Shown: positions 1 through 8,755, numbered from the stretch's first letter. The stretch: DNA of 33,957 nt from Sphingobacteriales bacterium TSM_CSM (GCA_002212725.1 MTCR01000087.1:1-33957), one strand, 5' to 3'. Notes: generated from the sequence alone by a model not told the origin. Program-made: numbers and translations.

Positions 1-29
1 GACGACTCATGTTTTTTGATTTTTATTCA

Positions 30-66
30 CAAAGTTAATGCATTTTGTTCGCAAAGTTAATGCATT
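30..66. repeat. Short direct repeat at window start
   Basis: Two perfect 15-bp copies of CAAAGTTAATGCATT lie at 30-44 and 52-66, a 22-bp period (about two helical turns). They sit just beyond the stop codon (70-72, minus strand) of the flavoprotein subunit gene, so they are in its 3' region or between it and a gene outside the window. No hairpin or T-run was seen. The role is unknown; the pair could be a binding site or a chance repeat in AT-rich DNA. Confidence 0.5.
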
Positions 67-69
67 AAA

Positions 70-1731
70 CTACAATGCCAAAGCACTAAAAAAAGGGTTT
101 AACTCGTTTTCAAAGTATTGCAGGGCGTTTTTTACCGGTAGCGGCAACCCGCCGCCAAGTGCGCAAAGCGAACCCGTTTCTAAGGTTTCTATTAAATCTG
201 AGAACAGGGTTTTATCAATTTTATAATCCGATGTGCGGGCTTTGTTGAGCAGTTCAAAACCGCGCACCGACCCCAGGCGGCACGGGAAACACTTGCCGCA
301 GCTTTCGTGGGCGGTAAATTCAAACAAGTGTTCTAAGTATTGAATTACCGGAAAATGCTGCGGAAGGCACACCACCGATGCGTGCCCAAGCAGAAAACCG
401 TTTTGGGCAAAAGATTCAAAGTCAATGGTAAGGTCGGGTATTTTATGAACGGGCACCAACCCGCCCAAAGGGCCGCCAATATGCAGGGCTTTAACGGGTT
501 CTTTAAAACCCATGCCTAATTCATTAACAACTGCTTGCAGCGGGGTACCCATGTCAACTTCATATAAGCCGGGGCGGTTAAAAAACCCGTCTAACGACAG
601 CAGTTTGGTGCCGGTAGATTTACCCTTGCCAATGCCTGCAAACGCTTTGCCGCCGTTGGCAACAATAAATGGCACACAGGCCAGGGTTTCTACGTTGTTT
701 ACCACCGTTGGGCGGTTAAACAAACCCTGTTGTGTGGGGTAGGGGGGGCGCACCCGCACTTCGGGGCGCTGTCCTTCTATGGATGAAAGCAGGGCTGTTT
801 CCTCGCCGCAAATGTAAGCGCCCTGTGCTTTAACAACTTTAAAATGAAAGTTAAAACCCGAATGCAGAATATTGTCGCCCAGCAACCCGAGTTGTTCTAA
901 TTTGGCTATTTCCTGCTGCATAATTGCCACCGATTGCGGGTACTCTGCCCGTATATACAATACGCCCCAATTGGCGCCGGCCATATAGCCGGCCAGCATC
1001 ATACCCAGCAGTACCAGATGTGGCCGCTCTTCCAGCAGGTAGCGGTCTGAGTAAGCGCCCGGGTCGCCTTCATCGGCATTGCAAACAATAAATTTTTGCC
1101 TGCCGTGCGTATTGCGGCACGCTTCCAGTTTAAAAGCCGTTGGAAAGCCCGCACCACCACGCCCCCGCAAGCCCGATGTTTTTAACTCTTCCAGCAGTAG
1201 CTGGGGTGTTTTGGTCAGTGCCTCGCGCCAGGTTTGGTAAAACGCAGCAATACCCGGAAACGGAGCCGTAAGCAACCCCGCCCCTGATGCGCCAACGTGG
1301 TAGTTATCGGAAAGTTGAACAGAACCTTGTAAGATGTCGGATAGCCGTTCTATATCTTTGCCCGAATAATTTGCCCCGTTGTAGTGAAAAGCATTGTTTT
1401 CGTGACAACGCCCCAAACAGCACATATTGCCAATTTCATTATCCGGAAAACAGGTTTGCAGTTCTGACGTAAGTTGTTGTTGGGTGCCGGCGGTAAGGCA
1501 GGCGCTGCCATTGCACACATATACCTTTTTGCCCGCATTTTCGGGCTTTAAAAAATCGTAAAAAGTGGCAGTGCCATAGAGGTTGGCCTTGCCCATTAAA
1601 AATTCATCGGCCAAGTTCTCCATTTCTTCAACAGAAGGTGTGCCTTTTTCGGTTGCTGTTTTTTGCAACGCTTCAAACAAATTGTGCTGCAAGCCCTTAC
1701 GGCCCGATAGTTCACTCAGGTTTTTCGACAT
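70..1731 (-). CDS. Fused NuoE/NuoF-type NADH-binding flavoprotein subunit (FdsB/HoxF-like)
   Basis: This 553-residue cytoplasmic protein should oxidise or reduce NAD(H) through FMN and iron-sulfur centres as the diaphorase subunit of a larger complex. Residues about 10-135 form a thioredoxin-like [2Fe-2S] domain with ligands C73, C78, C105 and C109. The NuoF part follows: glycine-rich GRGGAGFP (190-197), CNADEGDPGAYSDR (217-230) for NADH/FMN, and [4Fe-4S] ligands C478, C481, C484 and C523. The fused order is known in FdsB of NAD-dependent formate dehydrogenases and HoxF of bidirectional hydrogenases; the catalytic partner lies outside the window, so the substrate is undecided. ATG at 1731 is preferred: a longer frame reaches 1791, but that extension is encoded by a repeated AT-rich motif. 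The family is certain; the complex type is inference. Confidence 0.9.
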   Translation of the reverse strand: MSKNLSELSGRKGLQHNLFEALQKTATEKGTPSVEEMENLADEFLMGKANLYGTATFYDFLKPENAGKKVYVCNGSACLTAGTQQQLTSELQTCFPDNEIGNMCCLGRCHENNAFHYNGANYSGKDIERLSDILQGSVQLSDNYHVGASGAGLLTAPFPGIAAFYQTWREALTKTPQLLLEELKTSGLRGRGGAGFPTAFKLEACRNTHGRQKFIVCNADEGDPGAYSDRYLLEERPHLVLLGMMLAGYMAGANWGVLYIRAEYPQSVAIMQQEIAKLEQLGLLGDNILHSGFNFHFKVVKAQGAYICGEETALLSSIEGQRPEVRVRPPYPTQQGLFNRPTVVNNVETLACVPFIVANGGKAFAGIGKGKSTGTKLLSLDGFFNRPGLYEVDMGTPLQAVVNELGMGFKEPVKALHIGGPLGGLVPVHKIPDLTIDFESFAQNGFLLGHASVVCLPQHFPVIQYLEHLFEFTAHESCGKCFPCRLGSVRGFELLNKARTSDYKIDKTLFSDLIETLETGSLCALGGGLPLPVKNALQYFENELNPFFSALAL

Positions 1732-2136
1732 ATTGGCGTGAATTTTGGTAACTATGGGTAAAAATAGTGCTAAAACGGGTAAAAATAACAATTCCCGAAC
1801 AAGAATTTATGCAATTTAACAAACCGGGCAAAATTGATTTTACCGTAACATTGAGTAAAATCTTGCCGCCCTTAAAAAAAAATACGCCAAGCCCCATGAA
1901 AAGGCTGTTTATTGAACGAAACAGCGCATTTTTACCCATTACACCCATGTTTTTACCCCCTCTTTGCTTACTTTTTGCCATTGGCAAACAACAGCCTGCT
2001 GCTTGCAGGCATAATTTACTTTTTTTAACCAAAAATTGTCCTGTTTTTTTGTGTAATGCAAAATACCATGCAACTTCGGGGCGTTAATTATGCGTCTTTG
2101 TTGCACATTCACCAAAATAACAAAAAGGCGAAGCCT
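1732..2136. other. Divergent intergenic region with repeated TTTTTACCC motifs
   Basis: About 400 bp separate the minus-strand flavoprotein gene from the plus-strand small-protein gene. It is AT-rich. It holds two TATTTTTACCC motifs on the minus strand (1756-1766, 1777-1787) and two TTTTTACCC motifs on the plus strand (within 1927-1937 and 1948-1958); each pair has a 21-bp period. A 6-bp-stem hairpin, GCCTGC/GCAGGC, lies at 1994-2010 and is followed after a few bases by a T-rich stretch, a weak terminator candidate. Open frames crossing the region have no protein-like character. It probably holds the promoters of both flanking genes. Confidence 0.4.
1756..1787 (-). promoter_or_regulatory. Tandem TATTTTTACCC motifs upstream of flavoprotein gene
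   Basis: Read on the minus strand, TATTTTTACCC occurs twice, at 1777-1787 and 1756-1766, with a 21-bp period. Relative to the ATG at 1731 the copies begin 46 and 25 bases upstream. The same 11-mer occurs at exactly -46 to -56 upstream of the phosphatase gene (8756-8766). The start TATTTTTA is one base off the Bacteroidota -7 box TAnnTTTG. A promoter or activator site is possible, but the 11-mer also occurs inside the glycosyltransferase coding region (3495-3505), so it is not specific to regulatory DNA. Confidence 0.3.
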
Positions 2137-2379
2137 ATGAACTTACCCATTACACACAACGATTTAATGCGCTATGCTTATAACGAAACTACTGTTGAAG
2201 AAAACAGGAACATTCAACAGGAACTGGAAAAAAACTGGCAGTTAAAAGAAGCATACCATTCGCTGCTGCTGGGGCAAACGGTATTCGATTTATTTGAAAT
2301 GCGGTCGCCCAGTAAATCTTCGGTACAGCTTATTCTGGAATACAGCCGCCGGCTCGAAGAATTGCAAACCACCTGCTGA
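2137..2379 (+). CDS. Small conserved-looking Bacteroidota protein, function unknown
   Basis: An 80-residue, soluble, helix-rich protein with no signal peptide or membrane segment. It starts MNLPITHNDLMRYAYNETT and carries the segment FEMRSPSKSSVQLILEYSRR near its C-terminus. From memory, small proteins with this layout (an N-terminal 'HNDLMRYxYNE' region like the start of zinc-finger anti-sigma factors, then a short C-terminal helix) are frequent in Bacteroidota, often without assigned function. ATG at 2137 was chosen because upstream residues in the longer frame are low-complexity and non-protein-like. It is followed by a hairpin and then the glycosyltransferase gene 52 bp downstream. No catalytic residues are recognisable. 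Confidence 0.7.
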   Translation: MNLPITHNDLMRYAYNETTVEENRNIQQELEKNWQLKEAYHSLLLGQTVFDLFEMRSPSKSSVQLILEYSRRLEELQTTC

Positions 2380-2382
2380 TTT

Positions 2383-2400
2383 CAGTTTTTAGCAAAACTG
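2383..2400 (+). other. Small hairpin between small-protein and glycosyltransferase genes
   Basis: CAGTTTT (2383-2389) and AAAACTG (2394-2400) form a 7-bp perfect inverted repeat with a four-base loop, starting four bases after the stop codon of the small-protein gene. It is not followed by a T-run, so it is a poor Rho-independent terminator. It may be an mRNA-end stabiliser or a weak pause site. Confidence 0.35.
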
Positions 2401-2431
2401 CTCATGGGGGTTTTGTGCATCTTGCCGCAGC

Positions 2432-3595
2432 GTGTTAAGTTTATTTTTAATTTTTAAGGCTTTTTGTTGCCTGCTAACCCTGTTTTATTGCCTGCTCATG
2501 GGCATTTATATAACGGGTTGGCTTTGTTTGCCCGGTTGGCGGGTAGCGGCGGGTTTTAAACCACAAACTCCGGTTACTATAATTATACCGGCCCGCAATG
2601 AACAAGCCCATATTGTTGCCTGTCTTAGGGCGGTAATGTTGCAGCAATATCCCCCGCACCTGCTCGAAATAATGGTGGTTGACGACCATTCTGATGACAA
2701 TACGGCTGCTTTGGCCCAAGAAATGGCGCAACTTTGCCCGCAAATTAAAGTGCTGCGGCTGGCAGATTTTATGCCCGATGCCCAACCGGTAAACGCCTAC
2801 AAGAAAAAAGCCATTGAAACAGGCATACAACACAGCAGCAACCCCCTTATTATTACCACCGATGCCGATTGTGTTGCTGCTCCGCAATGGTTGAATACCT
2901 TGGTTGGTTTTTATGAGCAATACCGCCCGCAGTTAATTGCTGCCCCGGTATGTTTTACAAACGAGCGCACTTTTTTTGAGCGTTTCCAAACCCTCGATTT
3001 TATGGGTATGATGGTAACTACCGGCGCCATGGCATACCTGCATACAGGAAATATGTGCAACGGCGCAAACTTGGCCTATACCCGCCACGCATTTGAAACA
3101 GTAGGCGGTTTTAAGGATATAGACCACCTGGCATCGGGCGATGATATGCTGCTCATGGCCAAAATAGCCCGAAAATACCCGGGTGGTGTACGGTTTTTAA
3201 AAAATTACGGGGCAACTGTTTTTACCTGTGCACAGCCTACGCTGCAGGCATTTGTAAATCAAAGAGTGCGATGGGCTTCCAAATCGGGACAATACCCCGA
3301 TGCCGGCATTACCGCCTCGCTTATTCTGGTGTTTTTGTTTAATTTGCTGCTGCTTTTCAACTTTACCGCTTGTTTGTCGGGCGCTTTTAACCTTTGCATG
3401 ATAGTTGCCATGCAATTTGCCGCAAAATGTATAGCCGACTTTATTTATTTAACCGTTGGCGCCCGTTTTTTTGGCCGATGTAAATTATTATGGTTATTTT
3501 TACCCGCCCAATTGCTGCACATTGTGTATATTGCAGTAATTGGCATTTGGGGCAACCTGGGTAAATACACCTGGAAAGGAAGAACGGTAAAATAA
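2432..3595 (+). CDS. Membrane-bound family 2 glycosyltransferase
   Basis: A 387-residue inner-membrane processive-type GT2 enzyme. A hydrophobic helix (about 5-30) precedes the catalytic domain, which has VVDDHSDDN (82-90), the metal-binding TDADC (143-147), the acidic SGDDML (235-240) and the QRVRW (277-281) acceptor motif of the QxxRW type. Three C-terminal membrane helices follow (about 293-315, 318-342, 352-373). Such enzymes transfer sugar from a nucleotide donor to a lipid or growing polysaccharide; the sugar cannot be predicted. GTG at 2432 is the start that includes the first membrane helix; ATG at 2498 is an alternative that shortens it. The next gene, an ABC permease, begins about 100 bp downstream on the same strand. 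Confidence 0.88.
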   Translation: MLSLFLIFKAFCCLLTLFYCLLMGIYITGWLCLPGWRVAAGFKPQTPVTIIIPARNEQAHIVACLRAVMLQQYPPHLLEIMVVDDHSDDNTAALAQEMAQLCPQIKVLRLADFMPDAQPVNAYKKKAIETGIQHSSNPLIITTDADCVAAPQWLNTLVGFYEQYRPQLIAAPVCFTNERTFFERFQTLDFMGMMVTTGAMAYLHTGNMCNGANLAYTRHAFETVGGFKDIDHLASGDDMLLMAKIARKYPGGVRFLKNYGATVFTCAQPTLQAFVNQRVRWASKSGQYPDAGITASLILVFLFNLLLLFNFTACLSGAFNLCMIVAMQFAAKCIADFIYLTVGARFFGRCKLLWLFLPAQLLHIVYIAVIGIWGNLGKYTWKGRTVK

Positions 3596-3696
3596 CACTT
3601 ACCCCGCGCCAAACCCCCTAAAAACAAGGTACAGATAACACTATCCGCCCATTGGCAGAAAAAATACCCGAAAACGCACAACCCTGTCTAAAACAG

Positions 3697-4923
3697 ATGA
3701 CAACGCTCCCAACAATGCCCCAACCCGAATACCTGTCGCCCAACCAAAAAGCATGGCGGCGGTTTAAAAAAAATACCCCTGCCGTTGCAGGCATGGTTAT
3801 TATCGGGCTTGCCATTTTGGTAGCCATATTCGGGCATTTACTGGCTCCCGACCATACCCCCGATGCCAACGAGCAAATTCTGGAAATAGCCACTCAACCG
3901 CCCGGTTTTACCGTTACCCTGCTGAAAGTGCATAAAAACCGCCCACCGGTGCAGGCAAGTATATTTAAAATGCTGCTATCGGGTATAGAAACCAACTATA
4001 AACCGGTGCCGCTTACAGGATACCGCTTTTCTGAAGATACCCTGTTTGTTGAGCGATACACCGGTCAGACCGGGTTTACCGCCACCGACACCTTCCAAAT
4101 TGCCGATGTGGCGTATGCCCTTGATGAACGCAAACCCATTGAAAAAAACGGCAATACTCTGTCTTTTACCCTTTACAACGGGCAGCAGCAACAAGCCAAC
4201 ATAGCCGACTTGCAGCAAACCATACAAAACCAACATCTGAAAACCCGCCAATTTCTGCTGGGTACCGATAAATTTGGACGCGACAACGTAAGCCGCCTCA
4301 TTCTGGGTGTAAGGGTATCTTTATCTGTAGGGTTAATGGCGGTTTTAATTTCATTGGTTATTGGCATAACCCTGGGTTCGGTGGCCGGTTACTTCAGGGG
4401 TAAAACCGATGAAGCGGCAATGTGGCTTATTAATATTTTTTGGTCTATTCCCCTGTTGTTGCTGGTGTTTGCCTTGGTATTGGCGCTGGGGCGCGAGTTC
4501 TGGCAAATTTACTTAGCCGTGGGGTTAACCATGTGGATAGAAGTTGCCCGTTTAGTTCGGGGGCAAATTTTGAGCATCAGAGAAAAGGAATTTGTTGAGG
4601 CCGCCAAAAGCCTGGGATTTAGCCATTTCCGCATTATTGCACGCCATATTTTACCAAATATTGTAGGCCCGGTGGTGGTTATTGCAGCCTCCGATTTTGC
4701 CAACGCCATTATTATTGAAGCAGGGTTGAGCTTCCTGGGCATTGGCGTGCAACCCCCCGCACCCTCCTGGGGAACCATGCTGAACGAGTATTACAGTTAT
4801 ATTGGAACAAGCAAGGCATTTCTGGCGCTTGCCCCGGGCGCTGCCATTATGCTGCTGGTACTGGCCTTTAACCTTATGGGAAACGGCCTGCGCGATGCCA
4901 TGGATGTTAAAACAAGGCTGTAG
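3697..4923 (+). CDS. OppC/DppC-type ABC transporter permease
   Basis: An inner-membrane permease of the peptide/nickel ABC importer family, about 408 residues from ATG 3697 (an upstream TTG at 3652 and an ATG at 3715 are also possible). After one N-terminal helix comes an extra-cytoplasmic stretch of roughly 130 residues, longer than usual. The BPD-transporter domain begins at LLGTDKFGRDNVSRLILG, has further membrane helices, and contains the cytoplasmic EAA loop (EAAKSLGFSHFRIIARHILP) that docks the ATPase. The C-terminal GLSFLGIGVQPPAPSWG is typical of OppC/DppC. The ATPases, OppB partner and binding protein are not in the window, so it must work with subunits encoded elsewhere. The phosphatase gene starts 73 bp downstream. 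Confidence 0.9.
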   Translation: MTTLPTMPQPEYLSPNQKAWRRFKKNTPAVAGMVIIGLAILVAIFGHLLAPDHTPDANEQILEIATQPPGFTVTLLKVHKNRPPVQASIFKMLLSGIETNYKPVPLTGYRFSEDTLFVERYTGQTGFTATDTFQIADVAYALDERKPIEKNGNTLSFTLYNGQQQQANIADLQQTIQNQHLKTRQFLLGTDKFGRDNVSRLILGVRVSLSVGLMAVLISLVIGITLGSVAGYFRGKTDEAAMWLINIFWSIPLLLLVFALVLALGREFWQIYLAVGLTMWIEVARLVRGQILSIREKEFVEAAKSLGFSHFRIIARHILPNIVGPVVVIAASDFANAIIIEAGLSFLGIGVQPPAPSWGTMLNEYYSYIGTSKAFLALAPGAAIMLLVLAFNLMGNGLRDAMDVKTRL

Positions 4924-4947
4924 CATTTTTTCACCGCGCTTTTTTCG

Positions 4948-4955
4948 TACCTTTG
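4948..4955 (+). promoter_or_regulatory. Candidate -7 box upstream of SpoIIE-type phosphatase
   Basis: TACCTTTG matches the Bacteroidota primary-sigma -7 consensus TAnnTTTG and lies 41 bases before the ATG at 4997, followed by C, as is common. No clear -33 TTG is present at the usual distance; a T-rich tract is there instead. It suggests the phosphatase can be transcribed separately from the permease. Confidence 0.4.
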
Positions 4956-4996
4956 CGGCAGCCTTTTTGTTTAACCCCCATTCAGCGCAGCTTAAT

Positions 4997-6232
4997 ATGG
5001 TAAAAGAAGATGTTGATAAACTTAAACGGCAACTGCTTACCAAACAACTGCAAATAGATTCATTGCTGGAAGTAACCAAAGCCATTAACAGCAATTATGC
5101 TTCCAAAACGCTTTTCAGAATTTATGAATTTATTTTGCGGGCACAAATTGGCGTTGACAAACTTGCCGTTTTTCATAAAAACGAAATATGGACCTGTGTC
5201 TGCTGCTACGGATTGCAGGAGCAGGAAGCAAAAGTTATTGCTACCGATGTAGAAAAACATCTGGTAAAATATAAAGAAATAACCCGGTTTAAAGGACAAC
5301 CGCCCACCCCCGAACTAAACTGCTTTGAAATGGTAATACCGGTTTACCACAAAGACCGCCCCCTTGCCTACCTCCTTTTGGGCGACCTGAACAGCACCGC
5401 CACCGACTCGCCGGATGAAAAAATAAAATTCATTCAAACCATTACCAACATCATTATTGTTGCCATTGAAAACAAACGCCTGTTTAAACAGCAACTCCAA
5501 CAAGAACGCCTTAATAAAGAACTGGAAGTGGCTGCACAGGTGCAAAATATGATGGTGCCCAAGCAACTGCCCAACAACCACCGCCTGCAAATGAGCGCCA
5601 TTTATTTGCCCCACAACAACATTGGCGGCGATTATTACGACTATGTGCCGGTAAGTGATGACGAATTTATGATTTGTATTGCCGATATTTCGGGTAAAGG
5701 TATTGCCGCCGCTTTGCTGATGGCAAACGTACAGGCAGTACTGCGAGCACTGTCCGGCGAGCGTCTTGAACTCAAAGAACTCATTGCTAAACTTAACCGC
5801 CGGGTAATGGATATTACCGGAGGCGACCATTTTGTTACCCTCTTTATTGCTCATTACCACTTTGCCACCCGAAAACTGCACTATATTAACGCCGGACACA
5901 ACCCTCCGGTGCTGCTGCATGACAACCGGCAAACCCTGCTCCAAACCGGGTGTACCGTATTGGGCATTTTAGATAAACTGCCGTTTATTCATGAAGGGGT
6001 AGAAATACTGCAACCCGGCACGCTCATGATGGCTTATACCGATGGCTTGGTTGACCTGGAAAACGAAACCGGCGAGTATTTTACCGAAGAAAACCTGTAC
6101 CGCTTTCTTGCCGAACAGCAACTACTGCCCGTTAGCGAAATTACCACTAATCTGGTTGCCGCTATTAATGCATTTAAAGGTACACAACCCCCCTCTGACG
6201 ATATTACCTTCCTGAACTGCCGTTTTATATAA
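4997..6232 (+). CDS. SpoIIE/RsbU-type PP2C protein phosphatase with GAF-like sensor
   Basis: A 411-residue cytoplasmic serine/threonine phosphatase. A short N-terminal coiled coil (1-30) precedes a GAF-like sensor region (about 35-160), then a helical linker ending EVAAQVQNMMVP (177-188) that is characteristic of RsbU-like proteins. The PP2C/SpoIIE domain carries the metal-binding acids: GGDYYD (210-215), ADISGKG (229-235), TDGLVD (348-353) and DDIT (401-404). All key aspartates are present, so it should be active. The family usually dephosphorylates anti-sigma-antagonist (STAS) proteins in partner-switching pathways; no STAS or RsbW-type partner is nearby. ATG 4997 was chosen; the longer frame overlaps the permease gene and adds junk-like sequence. 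Confidence 0.92.
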   Translation: MVKEDVDKLKRQLLTKQLQIDSLLEVTKAINSNYASKTLFRIYEFILRAQIGVDKLAVFHKNEIWTCVCCYGLQEQEAKVIATDVEKHLVKYKEITRFKGQPPTPELNCFEMVIPVYHKDRPLAYLLLGDLNSTATDSPDEKIKFIQTITNIIIVAIENKRLFKQQLQQERLNKELEVAAQVQNMMVPKQLPNNHRLQMSAIYLPHNNIGGDYYDYVPVSDDEFMICIADISGKGIAAALLMANVQAVLRALSGERLELKELIAKLNRRVMDITGGDHFVTLFIAHYHFATRKLHYINAGHNPPVLLHDNRQTLLQTGCTVLGILDKLPFIHEGVEILQPGTLMMAYTDGLVDLENETGEYFTEENLYRFLAEQQLLPVSEITTNLVAAINAFKGTQPPSDDITFLNCRFI

Positions 6233-6391
6233 TTTTTCCCCTATTCGTATAGCTGCCCAATTTTGTATTTACCGTTTTATGCCACTAAAACGCGCTGCCT
6301 GTTTCTTTGTGTTTTACTTGTTGTGACGTTGCGGCTGCTGAAGGACTTATGCCATAAATACAACTTTGTAAAGAGCCGGCCAACATTGTCA

Positions 6392-8710
6392 TCAGGGAAC
6401 CGATTGCACCACACTTACCGAACCGGCAGCCCCGCTGTTCCATTGTACGGTAATCTGGTAGGTGCCCTGTCCCGATAAAATAGTACCGTTTCCGTTAAGT
6501 GTCCAGGCGTAAACAGCCCCGGCCAGGTTAGGGGTACAGGTGTAGGTAACTACCTGCCCGGTACAGGCTTCGGCACTGCCCGAAGATACGGTAATGGTGG
6601 GCTGGGTTATGCACGGCGGATACAAAGTACCGCAGTTCAGGGTGTCTAATTTCAGAAACATATCATCAAAGTATGAGTCATTGTCGTTGCCGGCTTCACG
6701 GGTACCCATCAAAACAAACCGGATTTTTTTGCACGATGCCGGCACATTGGCTGTTTCGTTGTGGTAAAACCACGTACCCGAATGCGACCCGTAAGTGGGT
6801 GTAGCCGCCAGCAGCGCATTGGAGGCATTTAAAAACTCCAGCCGGAACTGCGGGAAATCGGTTCCGTTGTAGTCGCTCAGGTAGCCGCCAAATTTTACCC
6901 TTGTATTGCCGGTGGCAATTTGAGGGGTATAAGCCGTTACGTCAATATCCTGCCGGCCTTCGCCGTAGGGGTTATCTTCGCAAACACCGCCAACGGCAAA
7001 CAGCCTTGAACCGGTATGGGCATTGTTTCCGGCACATTGTCCGCTGGTAATAGACTCAAAAGAGCCGGCCACCTCTGTCCAGTTGGCGGTTCCACCTTCG
7101 GCGCCGCCGTTTAGCAGCAGATTGGCAGATAAAGCAGACGGCGTGGTTTGAAAACTGATGGGTTGGCTCCAGTTGCTCCAGCCCAGGCTTTGGTCGCGGT
7201 AGCGCACACGCCAGTAGTAGGAGGTGTTTTCCTGCAAAATGGAAATCAGTTCATTAGTCAGGTTATCGCCGGCTTGGGTATCGGTGTTGTTGTATTCGTT
7301 TTTATACTGCCGCCATTCGTCGTAAATTTTATTGGAAAAAGCAGCATCGGTGGCAATTTGCCATTGGGTAGCGCCTTGCGGGTCGCCATCGGGGTCAGAG
7401 AAGGCGCCGGCGGTAAACAGCACATTACAATCGGGCGATATTTGCTCGTTTTGGGCAGGAAACAACCCAATGGGCTGATTGGGCGGCATGTTGTACCGTT
7501 TAACGCGAATGCTGTCGCGCAGAACGTTGTCTGTGGGGTTGCCTTCATTACCCCGGCTGATGCGTTTAAGGGTAAACTGCGGGTTGCTGCCCGCCTGTAC
7601 CGATGCCCAAACAAAGCCGTAGTCGTCCTGGCTAATAATATGTTCGGGGTAATCTGTTTGCGGAAATTCTCCCCAGTAATCAATATTGCCGCCGGCGGTG
7701 GCCACGTTCATCATAACATGGTTATGCTCTTTGCTGTTTCCTCTGGAGTAGGCGTGGGTATGTCCGTAAAAATGCACGCTGGGTTTACCACACTGGGCAG
7801 AAAAATTTTCGAGCAAGGTAATTACGCTGCCGGTATAATCTAAATTGCCTGCCGGCCATAGTTCAGAGTGGTGGGGGTGGTGCAATTGGGCAAAAACAAA
7901 GTCAATATCGGGGTCGGCGCAGGCATTGTCCAACACGGTTTGCAGCCAGTCTAACTGTGCCTGAATGCGGTAGCCGGTATTAGAGTCGAGGCCTATCATA
8001 CGCACGTTGGAGTAATCTTTGTACCACCAATGCTCTTCATAGCCCGGTGTTCCGTTTTGGGGCAGGGAAAAATATTTAAAATAGGTGCCGGTATTGAGTT
8101 CGTGGTTGCCCAAAACGGGGTAAACGGGCACAAAGGCCAGCAGGTTTTCGGCCGGGTTAAAAAAGGTATTTTTCCATTCGGAATAGTTTAACCCGTTGTC
8201 AACCAAATCGCCCGGAAACATAAGGCAGCCAATTTCCAGCGGAAGGTCGCCGCTGCTCATATCCACCACATAATCAATTACCCCGCTGTTGCACATTTCG
8301 TAAAACTTGCCGGGGTTCGAAAGGTCGCGCTGCATATCGCTCATCAGCACTATGTTAAACGATTTTTCGGAATTTTTTAACGGCGGCGTAATGAACTCAT
8401 ACCGGCTGCTAAAGGTATTGCCGGTTTTAACCCGGTAGTAGTAGCGCGTATCGGGCGTAAGTCCGGTAAGCTGTACCTGATGAATTTGCGACAATCCCGA
8501 ACCGGTTTCAACACTACCCGATGTAGTGTTGCCCATAGCAAGGGTGGTTCCCCACTCAACAGTGCTTTCGGTACCCGATGAGGTTTCCCACATTATGCGT
8601 ATGCTGTTGGGTTCGGCATCCTGTAAATAGGGCTTTACATCAATGTTTTGTGCCCGGGCGGTAAAAAAAGTTACCAACAAAATAAAGGGTAAAACAGTAC
8701 TATGGCTCAT
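6392..8710 (-). CDS. Secreted purple-acid-phosphatase-like metallophosphoesterase
   Basis: A 772-residue exported protein with a signal peptide (1-21, ending TARAQ). Residues 25-108 are a fibronectin-type/purple acid phosphatase N-terminal domain. The metallophosphoesterase domain has SDMQ (124-127), PGDLVDNG (166-173), GNHE (201-204), H277/H278 and GHTHAYSR (316-323). A fibronectin-like domain (about 400-520), a jelly-roll, carbohydrate-binding-like domain and a C-terminal PKD/Ig-like domain follow. It probably releases phosphate from extracellular phosphoesters. It ends abruptly at SVSVVQSVP with no T9SS sorting domain, which is unusual for this architecture in Bacteroidota; the downstream DNA does not encode one in any minus frame. 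ATG 8710 starts the signal peptide; the longer frame to 8788 does not fit. Confidence 0.88.
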   Translation of the reverse strand: MSHSTVLPFILLVTFFTARAQNIDVKPYLQDAEPNSIRIMWETSSGTESTVEWGTTLAMGNTTSGSVETGSGLSQIHQVQLTGLTPDTRYYYRVKTGNTFSSRYEFITPPLKNSEKSFNIVLMSDMQRDLSNPGKFYEMCNSGVIDYVVDMSSGDLPLEIGCLMFPGDLVDNGLNYSEWKNTFFNPAENLLAFVPVYPVLGNHELNTGTYFKYFSLPQNGTPGYEEHWWYKDYSNVRMIGLDSNTGYRIQAQLDWLQTVLDNACADPDIDFVFAQLHHPHHSELWPAGNLDYTGSVITLLENFSAQCGKPSVHFYGHTHAYSRGNSKEHNHVMMNVATAGGNIDYWGEFPQTDYPEHIISQDDYGFVWASVQAGSNPQFTLKRISRGNEGNPTDNVLRDSIRVKRYNMPPNQPIGLFPAQNEQISPDCNVLFTAGAFSDPDGDPQGATQWQIATDAAFSNKIYDEWRQYKNEYNNTDTQAGDNLTNELISILQENTSYYWRVRYRDQSLGWSNWSQPISFQTTPSALSANLLLNGGAEGGTANWTEVAGSFESITSGQCAGNNAHTGSRLFAVGGVCEDNPYGEGRQDIDVTAYTPQIATGNTRVKFGGYLSDYNGTDFPQFRLEFLNASNALLAATPTYGSHSGTWFYHNETANVPASCKKIRFVLMGTREAGNDNDSYFDDMFLKLDTLNCGTLYPPCITQPTITVSSGSAEACTGQVVTYTCTPNLAGAVYAWTLNGNGTILSGQGTYQITVQWNSGAAGSVSVVQSVP

Positions 8711-8755
8711 AATTTGCGCTGTGTGTAAAATGGTATTGATAATTTTGCCTGCAGG

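Noticed and set aside
1732..1791. N-terminal extension of the flavoprotein, resembling a signal peptide
   Set aside because: The hydrophobic LFLPV/LFLPI pattern is encoded by two copies of TATTTTTACCC and is better read as regulatory DNA; the core protein is cytoplasmic.
1767..2087. A 106-residue frame in the divergent region
   Set aside because: It starts from GTG inside a repeated motif and has no domain or protein-like pattern.
4802..4996. A longer N-terminus for the SpoIIE-type phosphatase
   Set aside because: It would overlap the permease gene by over 100 bases and encode a non-matching Cys/Trp-rich stretch; a -7 box lies inside it.
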